Below are positions 21,896 through 33,690 of a DNA stretch of 64,000 nt, in pieces. The notes under the pieces were generated by a model. The model did not search any database. It had not been told where the DNA came from and worked only from the letters and a program-made list of their open reading frames with translations. The stretch is from NCBI GenBank assembly GCA_047967505.1, contig CM106541.1; one strand, written 5' to 3'. How positions within the stretch are numbered: position 1 is the first letter of the stretch; the number at the start of each line of letters is the position of its first letter. The translations under genes were made by a program, and so were the position numbers. Source of the DNA: Dipteris shenzhenensis. Its lineage: Eukaryota; Polypodiophyta; Polypodiopsida; Gleicheniales.

Positions 21896-22184
21896 TGTTG
21901 GTAAACTGAAAAGAAAGCATAGAGTGAACACAAACTCAGAATACTTGCATATAGAATGAAGAAGAGTGAGGTCCTTATGTAGGCAACTCTTACATGATCA
22001 CTGACATCACTGATGACTTCAGAGCTCCACAATCATCTCCTCAATCTGCTCCTAGATTCTCTCAATCATCCTATGTGGCTTCTACCACCACCTAACTGTG
22101 CTTATGGGCACCTAACTGTGCCTCTAGCACTCACACATAGAAACCAAGGTGTGCCTGAGGCATACACCTTGAGATATCCCAACA
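21896..22184 (-). repeat. 5' LTR of gag-only element A
   Basis: 289 bp, plus-strand TGTTGGTAAACTG to CCCAACA, followed by the second AAGGG. Confidence 0.92.
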
Positions 22185-22189
22185 AAGGG

Positions 22190-23861
22190 GGGCCTTTATT
22201 CTATCCAATCTGGCTTGTCACCTTGATGAAAACTTGTGGGTTACCATCACGACACTCACATACCTTAGCCAGTGAAGGTCTGTTCTCACTTTCCTTACCC
22301 ATTGGTCCTGAACTTGGGCCCTCCAAATATATAACATGTTAACGGGAACTATTATGCCCGGCCCTTTGGGATCGTACATCACCATCTTGGTTCTTGCCTT
22401 TTGACCTTTTTTACATACTATTGCTCATCACAATCCTCACCTTTATCTTTTTCATTGTGTAGGCTTGGAACACATTCATGGGAGTGGTTCTCTGAGTAGT
22501 GTCAGACTCAGCTACAAATAGGTCCAGTCATGGGGTATGCCTTCCAGGTCTATAAGTCGACCTTTACAATTTTCTCGTCCTCATGCAGATAAATTCTATT
22601 GGAGGCCCAATCATGTACTAGGCTTCGGAGCACATAAAAGGTCTGTCTAGGATGACAACATAGCCATCTTGCTGCCCGTGGAAGTTCATTACCAAAAACC
22701 ACAAATGGTAGGTGAGGCCAAAGTTACTAATCTTTATATCCTTTAGGACTCCCATTGGCTAGGCTATAGCACCATCGTCTATTTCACAATCAAATTGGTG
22801 ATCTCCATTTTATGCTTCCCCCACTTTGCCTAGCATTACTTCATGAATGCTGACACCCGCTCTGCCAACCAAGATGATCATGGCCTTCTTGTTTTGGTAG
22901 AATATCAAAATTACAACATTCATATCATTGCTCTCAAAGTACTAGCCCAACTTATTAACCTATATTTTTATCACATTTGGCTCCTTGTGCAAGGCTTTAA
23001 TGGCCTCAGTGCCCACTTATTTAGGGTTGACCATTAGCCCATTCATTGAGTCAGAAAGATCTCTCTAAAGGATGGGATTCCCTCAAGTTAGGGGGGCTGC
23101 AACCACGGGCATCTTTATCTCTGTGGACAAGAAGGCGGCGACCCCGATGACATCTCGAGGTTGCCCAATTGGTTCTCAATCTAACAACTAGGGTTCTTCA
23201 AAACCATAAAAGGACGTGGGGTCCTCAACCTATAGCTTGAGGCCAAGTAGGGTCCTCTGCAAACATCTTTTAACGCAGTAGGGACTTCCACGATGAGATG
23301 CTATTGCCGACTATCTCATCAACCTTATCAAAGGTAGGTAGGAGACTTAAGGTTCTTTTTGGAACTTGATGGTTGGGGTGGATAGTTTCCATTCCTTTGT
23401 TGGTCATGAGCCACTAAACAAATCTTTCCTGGCACTCCCAGACTAACCATTGTGCCTCTGCTAGGCGTTGACTTTCCATGGTTGGGTCAAGGTATTCATT
23501 TTGATTGATTGGGGTTATGTCCCATCTATGGTGCTCTATTTCAGCCATTGTATTGCCTCAAAAACAAGTGTGGATTACTTGGGCCTTCCCTACCCAGCCC
23601 ACCCTTGAGCTGTTGGGCTACTCGGTTCAAAAGGTTTGCGGCTACCTCATGTATGTTTGTGCCCTTAGTCACTAAGATGACATGCTTGGCCTCGATAGAG
23701 CTAATGGTCTTGCCAAAATGAGATGCTAATAAGAAGGAAACATGTGATTTCTCAGGTTGTGCCTTATCCTTCATGCTTGGAGGGGTCACTCACAAATATG
23801 TAAGCATAGCACATGGGTTCAATAGAAGGGTTTTTCAAAGTCTTATTTTCTGCACCATTTT
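22190..23861 (-). pseudogene. Ty3/gypsy gag/protease relic
   Basis: Minus-strand translation around 22710-22500 shows an aspartic-protease C-terminal pattern (VVILDRPFMCSEA), then in another frame HEDEKIVKVDL and TWKAYPM. Further upstream (about 22970-22830) it gives NMNVVILIFYQNKKAMIILVGRAG-like text. Frames change repeatedly and stops are common. It probably derives from a gypsy element into which gag-only element A inserted. No LTR, RT or integrase was seen for it. Confidence 0.5.
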
Positions 23862-24207
23862 TGTGAAGATAGTGGGAGAGAAGGAAGGAGTCTCACTTGC
23901 GGCTTTCTCACATACACAATGGGGGAATACACACAAAGGTGGAGGCTGAAAACAGTTTTCCTCTTCTTAGTTGTGAAAGCCAAAAGAACTCTAGTACAAA
24001 GAAATAGAAGAACCCTATATGTGGGTCTCAAACCAAACTCAGCTAACTAAGGTGGCATACTAGCTGAGCCACAAACTAGAGTACATAAGGATAGCTATCA
24101 TCTAGCTATTATTCATGGGTGGTGTACCAACCGCATCTACAGCTAACAGGTTGGTGACATAAATGCACAACAGTCACCCTGGCATATCAGAGCTCGATAT
24201 CTCAACA
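23862..24207 (-). repeat. 3' LTR of copia element 3
   Basis: 346 bp, plus-strand TGTGAAG to CTCAACA. The GAGCTC...CTCGTGATATGCC block at the U3 end has lost several bases compared with relatives. Confidence 0.95.
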
Positions 24208-27200
24208 CTCCCTCTCGAGCTCAATCCCAATTCGTGCACACCAAGTAGGTCTCTGAACTTGCACAGCTTCTTTGCACCCAATGCCTTCGTGAATATGTCA
24301 GCTACCTGATCCTCTGTGCTGACATAAAATAGATCAATAAGACCTAGTAAAACCTTCTCCCGCACATAATGATAATGCACCTCAATGTGCCTTTTTCTAG
24401 CATGATAGACTGGGTTATTTGCCAAGTGTATACTGCTCATGTTGTCACAATAAATGACAACTGGCCCATCTGTAGACTGATGCATATCATAAAGTAGCTT
24501 ATGCAACCAAGCTACCTCACATGCAACCACTGCTGCACCCCTGTGCTCAGCACTCCCAAAAGAAAACACATATCCACTTGTAGATCCTCTATCAGAAATA
24601 CTACCAGCCCAATCAGCATCAGTGTATCCATGCAACTGTATCTGAACCCCAGTCTCATAAAATAGTCCATACTACAATGTGGACTTCACATACCTGAGTA
24701 TGCATCTAGTCGCATCCAAATGCGGTTTCCTTGGAGCCTGCATAAACTGAATTACCAATCCAACAACATAGCTGGCCTGGTAATAGTCATATAAATCAAA
24801 CTTCCTACTATGCGCCTGTACATAGTAGGGTCTTCCAGAAGCTCACCTGCATCTGCGCTCAGCTTCACATTCTGCTCCAAAGGAACTGTAATAGGCTTAC
24901 AGCCTATCATCTCATATTTGGTCATCATGTCCAATCCATTCTACCTCTGCAAGAGCCGTATCCCACTTGGTGATCTAATCACCTCAATGCCCAAGAAATA
25001 ATGCAGCTCTCCCAAATCCTTCATCTCAAACTTTTGCTTCAATAGCATTTTCACATGAAGGATATCTTCATCACTATCACCTGTGATGATCAAATCATCA
25101 ACATAAATGACAAGCAGCATAATACCTTTCTTTGTTTTTCTCACATAAAGTGAGAAATTTGCCTTAGAAATCTAAAAGCCAATAGTGACAAGATACTGTC
25201 CTATCTTGTCACACCATGCTCTAGTGCTTTCTTCAAGCCATACAAGGCTTTCTTCAACCTGCAAACAAACTTAGGGTGAACAACATGAACATAATCTAGT
25301 GGCTGCTCCATAAAGACCTCTTCTTGCAAATCACCATGCAAGAAGGCATTCTTTACATCCATCTAATGTAAAGACCATCCCTTTGATGCAGCCATAGCAA
25401 TGACTGCTCTTACAGTTGCCATCCTTGCAATCGGACTGAATGTTTCTTCATAATCAATGCCATATGTCTGTGCATACCCCTTGCCAACTAATCTTGCCTT
25501 GTATCTGTTCATAGAACCATCTGCATTGTGCTTTACCTTATAAACCCACTTACAGCCAATTGCATTCTTGTGTTTAGGCAAAGGCACCAATTCCCATGTA
25601 GCATTTGCTTCCAAGGCATCCATTTCTTCATCCATGGCTTGCTCAAAAGAAGTGGGTTCTAGTTCGTGTATCACTTTGACCATATAGGCATAGTGAATGG
25701 CTGTAAATCCATCATGTTTCAGCCTATCCACAGGATACCTATCTCTAGTAGACTTGTGCAAAATAGGCTCACTTCTAGGTGCTCTCAAAACATCCCTAGT
25801 CTTCCTTATTCTAGGTGTAAGAATAGAATCAATACCCAACTCATCATCAATGCTCTGTTCTGAGCCACAAGATTCACCATCCACATAGAGTGACGTGCAT
25901 TCACATCAAACAGGTCCACTAATATTTTGTGAATGCTGCTGTGAATTCTATGCAGCATTACCATTTTGTGCATCTACATCATCAATCACATTCATTGGAT
26001 TATACCAGCTGCTTATCTCATAAAAAACATCTCTGCTCACTATAAACCTAGGAGTAGAAGGGTTATAGCATCTATACCATTTTTGCTGCAGAGAATAACC
26101 AATAAAGATGCACTTCTCAACTTTTGGATCCAACTTGGACCTCAACTCATCTAGCACATGAACATAGGAAATGCAACAAAAAATTTTCAAATGAGAAATA
26201 TCTGGTTTCCTACCAGTATAGATCTCCTATGGTGTCATGCCATGTATTGCTATAGTGGGAGTCGTGTTTAGTATGTAAACTGCTGTAGCAACTGCTTCAG
26301 CCCAATAATAATCTGGTAGGTCTTTTTCATTTAGCATGGCCCGAGATACCTCTCCAATATGCCTGTTTTTCCTTTCTGCAAGTCCATTTTGCTGTGGGGT
26401 ATGACTGCATGAATATTGCTGCTTTATGCCATGCTCCTGTAGGAACCTTGCAAACTCATTTGAGATGTACTTTCCCCCTCCATCTGACCTTAGGCATTTT
26501 ATTTGCAGGCCTGTTTCTTTTTACACCATAGGTTTAAAAGCTTTGAAATGCCCAAACACTTCACTTTTCTTTTTCATAAAATACACCCAAACGTTTCTAC
26601 TGTAGTCATCAATAAAAGTGACAAAATAATGATAGCCTCCAATAGATGCAGCTTTAGTAGTCCACACATCAGAATGGATTAATTCCAATGGCTTCTTACT
26701 CTCTTGAACATGTCTAGGAAATGGTTTCCTTGCTTGTTATCCAAATCGACAGGCTTCACATACCTTATGCCTTTCTGCAACCTTGAATTTAGGCAATCCT
26801 GCAACAATATTTTGGGCTTGCATTGATTTAAGTCACTATACATTAACATGACCAATGCATTTATGCCAGATATCAATAACTGCAACTACACCGGTCCCAT
26901 GTGCAAACATTGCTGCACTCAATTCAGTCATCTCCACATCCAACATAAACATTCTGCCCTTCTTCTTTCCTTTTTCTATGAAGCGACTGTTATTTTTCAT
27001 ATCCTCAACAAAGCATCCATGAGGATTAAATCTGACCTACAAGCCCTGCTCAACCATTTGACCAACAAAAACCAGGTTCTTGGTGATATTCGGGATGTAA
27101 ATACATCATCAGACAGGTATTTCGTTTTCCCATCCTGCATAGACAAAGGAATTTTACCAATCTGCACAATAGGATGTGCAGTATCATCACCAGTCTCCAC

Positions 27201-28301
27201 AAATCTTGGTCTTTCCATTCTCCTTGCATCTTGCATCCATTTTGCTTGACCTTTCATGTGGTTTGATGCACCTGAGTCAATATACCACACATCATGGCTT
27301 TCTTCTGCACTTGTCACAAAATTGGTCATGTGCTGCACCATAAATAGATGCTCATTTCTATCATCACCCTGTGTACTAGAAGATGCATAATTCCCATGCT
27401 GCAATTTTCTATTCATGATGTCATTCTACTTTTTATAGCAATCTTTAGCCATATGACCCATTTTACCACAGTAGTGGCATTCAACATTGCTGTTTGCATT
27501 TTGGCCTCTTTGCCATCCACCACGACCTCTTTGGATCCCCATGCCTCTAGAGTTACCATGTCCTCCTCCATAGGACTGGTTTTGTTGAGTTTGCTGCATA
27601 TTCTGATTTCTACAATAGCCTCCAGATGGGCTTGCTCTACCTCTGCCTCTACCTCTTCCAGCATTTGAGTAGAAGACAGTTTCTTTTGAAGTTCCTTCTG
27701 AAGAAAATGCACTACCATTTCTCTGCTCTTCAGAAATTAGAAGAGCAAACAATTCCTCAAAATCAAGAAATTTTTCACGGACAGAAATAGATGTCTAGAG
27801 TTGTGCATAATCCTTTCCTAGACCATTCAAGGTCACGGAAACTAAATCATCATCTTCCACTGGCAACCCAATGGAAGCAAGTGCATCTGCAATTTTCTTC
27901 ACCTTCATGTGGTAGTCATTGATGCTCATGTTTTCTCTGCACATTGTGCAACTCTTGCTTGAGCTGTATTTTCTTGGCTTGCGTATATGTGCTGTACATT
28001 TTTGCCAAAGTATCCCATGCCTCCTTTGGCGTACTTGCATCCTGAATATGCACAATCATAGAATCTGAAATATTGATAGACAGCTAGTACATAACTTTTT
28101 TGGCTCTCTCATACCATCCTTTAAATGCCTGCATTTCCTGTTTATTGGGAACATTAGGAAGAACTGGTTCTTCTTCATTTCCTATCATGAACTCCCAATA
28201 GCCTTTTCCCATAAGGAAATTTGTCATTCTAAACTTCATTCCTGGACGTTGTTCTTGTCAAGCTTTTCAGTGACAATCTGTGAAAGAGAATCAGATGCCA
28301 T
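24174..28301 (-). pseudogene. Copia gag-pol polyprotein, broken (element 3)
   Basis: Family ATG at 28301; the last frame ends at 24174 inside the 3' LTR. Gag with zinc knuckle CHYCGKMGHMAKDC (near 27480-27440), protease DSGASNHM (near 27280), integrase with HTPQQNGLAERK-like text (near 26400), RT with [12 protein letters not shown]-like region (near 25370-25330) and YVDD (25094-25105), and RNase H DADWAGSISD and YCDN (about 24640-24430). Many stops and frameshifts lie between these blocks. Near 24545 the RNase H segment between SFGSA and EHRG has lost about 16 codons, and with them the [17 protein letters not shown] region. Confidence 0.95.
24208..24222 (-). other. Polypurine tract, element 3
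   Basis: Plus-strand CTCCCTCTCGAGCTC next to the 3' LTR, the complement of the family GAGCTCGAGGGGGAG with one change. Confidence 0.85.
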
Positions 28302-28784
28302 TGTAGAACACTGCAAAAAATTCTATCATTGTAAAAAACACAGCTTCTGCCTCACAAGGGCAAATTTGCAAAACTGACAAAAGTGGTATTTGACCACACA
28401 GTCACTTCCTAGTGACGATTTTGCATGAACAGGCAATAAGGATGATTCTATAATTCCCAATATCTTTGCGCACAGGCATACGATGCAATTTCTACTGCAA
28501 CTTTTCACTGACCTGTAGAGCAGTGGTCACACAGCAAAAATAGGGACTTTTTCTCAGTGCTAGCAGAGAACTTCTACCTACAAAATGGGCCCCAAAATGG
28601 CCCCGCAGCATGAACTACCATTTCGCCACACCGCAAAGGGCGTCTCACAGTGCACTCTTGCACTTTCTGGTTGTGCTACTTGCAGAGATTTGCTCCCAAA
28701 CTTGAAAAAGGAAAGCAACATTGGTCCTCTTACCAGGACACCGCAAACTTGGTTTGCTTTCTTGAGCTCCTTACCACGAACCAG

Positions 28785-28796
28785 GCTGTGATACCA
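28785..28796 (-). other. Primer binding site, element 3 (mutated)
   Basis: Minus strand TGGTATCACAGC, one change from TGGTATCAGAGC. Confidence 0.85.
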
Positions 28797-28961
28797 TGTG
28801 AAGATAGTGGGAGAGAAGGAAGGAGTCTCACTTGCAGCTTTCTCACATAACAATGGGGGAATACACACAAAGGTGGAGGCTGAAAATAGTTTTCCTCTTC
28901 TTAGTTGTGAAAGCCAAAAGAACTCTAGTACAAAGAAATAGAACCCTATATATGGGTCTCA
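28797..28961 (-). repeat. Truncated 5' LTR of copia element 3
   Basis: Matches the 3' end of the family LTR up to the GAGACCCA block, then stops at the junction with element 4 sequence. Confidence 0.9.
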
Positions 28962-29156
28962 TTTAGCCTCCATCCTCTACTGTTTCTAGCATGCCATCGA
29001 AGCTTCTTTCACAGGAGCGTACGATTAGGAGGCAGTGCCATCTATTGTATCAGTTTTACAGTAATCAAATTTTTGATTCTCCATACTAGCTGTTTTCTCT
29101 CTTGTATATGAGAACCTATTATCTGTTGAGCACAGACATTGTATTGTTTTCTTACA
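28962..29156 (+). repeat. Truncated 5' LTR of element 4
   Basis: Matches the end of the 3' LTR (CATGCCATCGAAGCTTCTTT, GTAATCAAATTTTTGATTC and so on) and ends TTACA before the primer site. The first ~520 bp are missing. Confidence 0.9.
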
Positions 29157-29168
29157 TGGTATCAGAGC
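29157..29168 (+). other. Primer binding site, element 4
   Basis: TGGTATCAGAGC directly after the LTR. Confidence 0.96.
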
Positions 29169-29226
29169 CTGGACTCTAGCAAGAATATTTGGTAGTGTGT
29201 TTCTATTTGCGAGTAGATTGTGAGAG

Positions 29227-32200
29227 ATGGCCCAGCCCGCAAGACTGCGAATCCCACCGTTTGACGAAAGCAGAAAGTTGGATGGCACTAACTATCCACT
29301 CTGGAAGTTCAAGATGAAGACCATCCTAAGTGCATATGAGCTTTGGGATACTGCTACTAGGGTGGACATGAAGCCGGCCCGGCCAATGCAACGCAACAGA
29401 TACTACCAACTAGAGATGAGATTCTCGTGTGGACAAGAAGAAATATAGATGCACTGTGTTCTATTTTCAGTAGTGTAAGTGATTCCGTCATGGCGTTAAT
29501 TCAACATGTCACCATAGTGGAGGAGGCATGGGCGCTCTAGAAAAATCAGTACGAGACCACGAATTAGACACGGATTCAGAATCTGGAGACTCAACTCATG
29601 AACGAGAAACTGTTTGAGTCTGAAGCAGCAGAGAAGTTCATCATCAGCTTGAAGAATCTGCATGATCAGATGACTGCGATTGGCATCACCATCACCAGCG
29701 AGAATCTAGCATGAAGGTGCATACGAATTCTCCCACCAAAGTACAATGGTCTTGTTATGGTGCTGAATATGCAAAACAAAAAACCACCCCTCAACTTTGA
29801 GGATTTCAGTGCAATGCTTCTGGAGGAGGAGATGCGTAAAAAGACGAGGACTGGAGAAGATTCGGCTTTCTACACTGGATCAAAGAAAGGTAAGGTTAAG
29901 GACTCTAGTAACCCATCTTCTTCTGATGATAAAAAGAGAAAGAAGAAGATCAAGTGCTTCTATTGCAACAAGGCAGAGCACAAGCAGGATGAGTGCCAAA
30001 AGAAGATTGCAGAAAGAAGATTGCAGACGAGAAGAACAGAGTAAAGAAAGAGTCTAGCGATAGCGCGCAGGCAGTACCAGTAGAGTTTTTCGTAGCAATT
30101 GAGGAGAGTTGCACGGAGGCAGTTCATGTACCTGCAGATGAACCGTGGATTATTGACAGTGGTGCATCGCTCCACATGACGAGTCAGAAGGATTGGTATA
30201 CCTCTCTACAGTTGGTAGGGAATGACATCTTGGTAGCAATCGGCAATGATGCAAAATGTCCAGCAAAAGGAAAAGGTACGATTGCTCTCAAGTCAAATGG
30301 AGTTGTAAAACAGTTGTCCGATGTTCTTTATGTGCCAGATATCAAGAGGAACTTGTTGTCTGTTTCTGCAATCACAGATTGGGACCTCAAAGTTCACTTC
30401 GATAAGAATGGTGCACAAATTTTGGATCTTCAAGGGAACGTCATTGGTAAAGGTACACGATGCAACAACATCTATGAACTCTCAGCGTTCAGTGCTCGAG
30501 TCGATGTGAAGAACACTAAGATATGGCATGAGAGGTTTGGTCATCTAAACCTTAGTTCTTTGAAGGAGATGCATAAAAGTAAAATGATTACAGACCTACT
30601 AGAAATAGCAGATCTGCCCGATGTATGTGAAGCTTGCATGATGGGCAAGCAGCATCAGCATCCCTTTCCTAAAGAGGCTACCAGGGCAAAGGCTCCTCTA
30701 GAGCTCATTCACACAGACCTCTGTGAAAAGATGGAGACGAAAGGTCTGGGTGGTTCCTACTACTTCATGACACTGATCGATGACTACAGTAGAAGGATAT
30801 GGATATACTTCCTGAAGACTAAAGATGAGGCTTTTAGTAAGTTCAAGGAATGGCATGTAATGATTGAGAAAGAATCAGGGAGGAAGGTGAAGAAGTTGAG
30901 ATCAGACAGATGTAGAGAGTTCACATCAAGTGAATTCGAAAGTTACTGCAAAAGTCACGGGATCAAGAGGTAGGAACCCCCGCCACATACATCACAGCAA
31001 AATGGAGTAGTAGAACGCAAGATGTGCATCATCTGTGAAATGGGTAGGAGTATGATGAAAGGGAAAGATTTGCCAAAGACTTTCTGGGCTGAAGCATGTA
31101 ACACTATAGTTTACATTATGAATTGTAGCTATACGAAGGTTGTGAATGGGATGACTCCACTGCAGGCCTTTTCTGGTAAGAAACCTTCAGTTGCACATTT
31201 CAGAGTTTTCGGATGTGACTGTTTTGTGCATGTCCCTGATGCTAATAGGACCAAATGGAAACCAAAGAGCCGAAAGTGTATTTTCTTGGGCTACAGTGAA
31301 GAGGTGAAGGGTTACCGTCTCTATAACCCTATTACCAAGAAGGTAATTGTAAGTCACGATGTGGTCTTCTCAGAATAGCCGCATCAATTGGAGGAGGATG
31401 CTTCCTTCCCAGACAACCAGGACTAGGATATCCATCCAGTACAACCACCAACAGTAGACCGAACTCCCCCAATGGTGCTTGGGAGGATTCAAGATAAAGA
31501 AGAGGAAGAAGAGCCTACAGAACCACAATGGCAACAGCCATTCCCAAAGTGGGTAAAGCAGCTTTTGGATGGCAGAGAACCTCTAGCCATTGAGGAGGAA
31601 CCATTTGAACACCACCGGTCCAAGAGATTAGAGGAGCAAAGAAGGGTGCAGGAACACTTGGTCAACTATGCTTTGATGACAGAGGTGATCCGTGCTGAGG
31701 AACCCAAGTGTCTTGAAGAGGCACAGGGTGATGATAGGTGGATGGAGGCTATGCAGTCAGAGTATGGCTCCATAATGAAGAACAACACTTGGGACCTTGT
31801 GGATCGACCACCAAACCTACTTTTTGCAAAACGGGTTCAGGAGAAGCCCATCTGATGCAAATTTGTATATCTTCAGAAAGAGAGGCAAGCGTATGATCAT
31901 GGTTCTTTATGTGGATCACCTTGTCATGACAGGGAACCATGAAAAGAAGATCTCATAGACAAAGCATTTGCTAGGAAGAGAGTTTGAAATGACAGACCTC
32001 GGACTGATGCATTTCTATTTGGGGATTGAATTTTGGCAAGAGCCGAAATAGATCTTCATTTCACAACTAAAGTATGTTGGAGAGATACTGAAGGCATTTG
32101 GCATGGCTGAGTGCAAGACAGTTGGTACCCCTATGGAGGTTGACGTGAAGCTCTCAAACGAGGATTCATCACCATTGGTGGACGAAGCAAAGTACAGAAG

Positions 32201-32826
32201 GCTTGTGGGCAGCTTGATTTACTTGTGCAACACACGGCTAGACATTAGCTTTGCGACTGGTGTACTAAGTAGGTTTTCCAATAAGCCCCGGGAGAACCAT
32301 TGGAGGGCAGGGATGCGGGTGCTAAAATACATCAAAGGCACACTTGATTATGGCATCACCTATACCAACGGCAACATCTTGACCAGATTCTATGACTCGG
32401 ATTGGGGCAGGAGACATGGATAGTAGGAGATCAGTGACAGGTTATTGTTTCTCACTTGGATCTGGAGCTGTGTCATGGGTCAACAAGAAGCAACCCACAG
32501 TTGCTCTTTCTTCTACCGAGGCTGAGTACAAATCAACATGCTTTGCTTCTTGCAAGGTAGTGTGGTTGAGGAGGATTTTAGGAGACATGGGTACAGTGCA
32601 GAACAAGCCTATGTAGTTATCATGTGACAATCAGAGTTGCATGGCAATTGCAAAGAACCCTGTGTTCCACGCTTGCACAAAACACATTGAGATTCAATAT
32701 CACTTTGTACGCGAGCTTATCATGGATGGAGAGGTCAACTTGGTGTACTATCTGACTATTGAGAATGCTGCGGACATCTTCACGAAGGCTCTTGGAAGAG
32801 ACTTGCTGGAGAGGCATCTTCATTGA
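29227..32826 (+). pseudogene. Copia gag-pol polyprotein, RT core deleted (element 4)
   Basis: ATG 29227 (MAQPARLRIPPFDESRKLDG), then LDGTNYPLWKFKMK, typical of copia Gag. A zinc knuckle CFYCNKAEHKQDEC lies near 29955-30000, protease DSGASLHM near 30155, integrase HERFGHLNL and CEACMMGKQ near 30530-30650, and the catalytic core to about 31100. The linker runs to LVDRPPN near 31810. RT resumes only at SDANLYIF...LYVDHL (about 31850-31920), so roughly 500 bp of RT are gone and the YVDD box reads YVDH. RNase H (SSTEAEYKS near 32515) is frameshifted. Stops include TGA/TAG at 31376, 30971 and 29446. A short duplication (about 20 bp, AAGATTGCAG) shifts the frame near 30000. Confidence 0.93.
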
Positions 32827-32871
32827 CTTGGCATTGGACCGAAAAAGTAAGTTCACTTACGGGTGGACATT

Positions 32872-32880
32872 GAGGAGGGG
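32872..32880 (+). other. Polypurine tract, element 4
   Basis: GAGGAGGGG directly before the 3' LTR. Confidence 0.88.
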
Positions 32881-33598
32881 TGTTAGATATCAATGCTCCA
32901 CTCTCATGTAACTACACGGGAACCAGCTAACTCTACTTGTAAGCCCCCCATATGAGGAGAAGGCATTTGAGTAGCTCGATTATTCGGTAGGTCCTAGTTT
33001 GGACACCAGATGGGGGCCATGTGTGGCCTGATGGCTGGACGGAGTTGGCACACTGCCGACGAGGCTACATGCAAGTGCGGGAAGGCATCCCATGACTGAC
33101 CGCACTGAGGGTAGATGGAGCATTTCTGGAGGCAGCCCACTCTCGGGTTGTAGGGCCTGTTTGGAGCCCTAGATGATCCCAGATGGTGGCTCTGGGCCGA
33201 ACGGTAACCATAGGTAAGTTGCTCTATTTTGTGCACCAGTTCTATCGTGTGATCGGTGGCCTGTTTTGGGACCAAGTCAGCCATTTTGGGCAGACTGGGT
33301 CGGTCACCCAATTGGCTCTAACCAACTACTTGTGGTGGGTATATAAGAGCAAGCCCGTGAAGCCCATTTCATCACTAGCTACAGCAATCCTGATTCCTTA
33401 GCATCCAACCTCCGTCCTCTGTTGTTTCCAGCATGCCACCGAAGCTTCTTTCATAGGAGTGCACGGTTGGGAGGCAATGCCATCTATTGTATTAGTTTTA
33501 TAGTAATCAAATTTTTGATTCTCCATACTATCTGTTTTCTCTCTTGTGCACGAGATCCTGTTATCTGTTGAGCATAGTCATTGTATTGTTTTCTTATA
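32881..33598 (+). repeat. 3' LTR of element 4
   Basis: 718 bp, TGTTAGATATC to TTCTTATA; the final CA has become TA, against ACA in the 5' LTR. GTGGGTATATAAGAGC at about 33336 is a good TATA box for its promoter. Confidence 0.9.
33333..33345 (+). promoter_or_regulatory. TATA box in element 4 LTR
   Basis: GGGTATATAAGAG lies about 250 bp before the LTR end, a usual place for the U3 promoter of a long LTR. Confidence 0.6.
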
Positions 33599-33690
33599 GG
33601 TTCAAGGTTCAAAAGAGGTTCCAGAGTCCAAAAGGGGGTTCAAGGTTCAAAAGGGGTTTCAAGGTTAGAAGGAGGGATCCAAGGTTTAAA
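33599..33690. repeat. Degenerate minisatellite related to 652-870
   Basis: Units such as GGTTCAAGGTTCAAAAGAGG followed by AGAAGGAGGGATCCAAGGTT parallel the end of the 652-870 array, including the run-out (GGATTCCAAGGTTCAGAGTAG there, GGATCCAAGGTTTAAAGTAG here). Element 4 probably inserted into such an array. Confidence 0.7.

Larger units (their letters stand above)
19529..22184 (-). mobile_element. Gag-only LTR retrotransposon A (non-autonomous)
   Basis: Complete 2656-bp element on the minus strand with 289-bp LTRs, a tRNA-Met primer site and identical target duplications AAGGG (19524-19528 and 22185-22189). Between the LTRs only a gag-like frame is visible: no protease, integrase, RT or RNase H. 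That matches terminal-repeat elements with a GAG domain, which depend on pol from other copies. The LTRs differ at about nine positions by eye (about 3%). It is a different family from the main copia elements. Confidence 0.9.
23862..28961 (-). mobile_element. Copia element 3, 5' LTR truncated
   Basis: Minus-strand copy of the main family. Its 3' LTR (left), polypurine tract, gag-pol, primer site and only the first 165 bp of its 5' LTR (right) are present. At about 28961 the LTR stops and the truncated LTR of element 4 begins, so a deletion or recombination joined the two. The left outer flank is ATTTT (23857-23861); its partner on the right has been lost. Confidence 0.92.
28962..33598 (+). 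mobile_element. Copia element 4, second family, truncated
   Basis: Plus-strand Ty1/copia element unrelated in LTR and Gag to the main family. Only the last ~195 bp of the 5' LTR remain, while the 3' LTR is 718 bp. The primer site and polypurine tract are present. The pol lacks most of the RT core. A TSD cannot be tested because the 5' end is lost. Confidence 0.92.
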
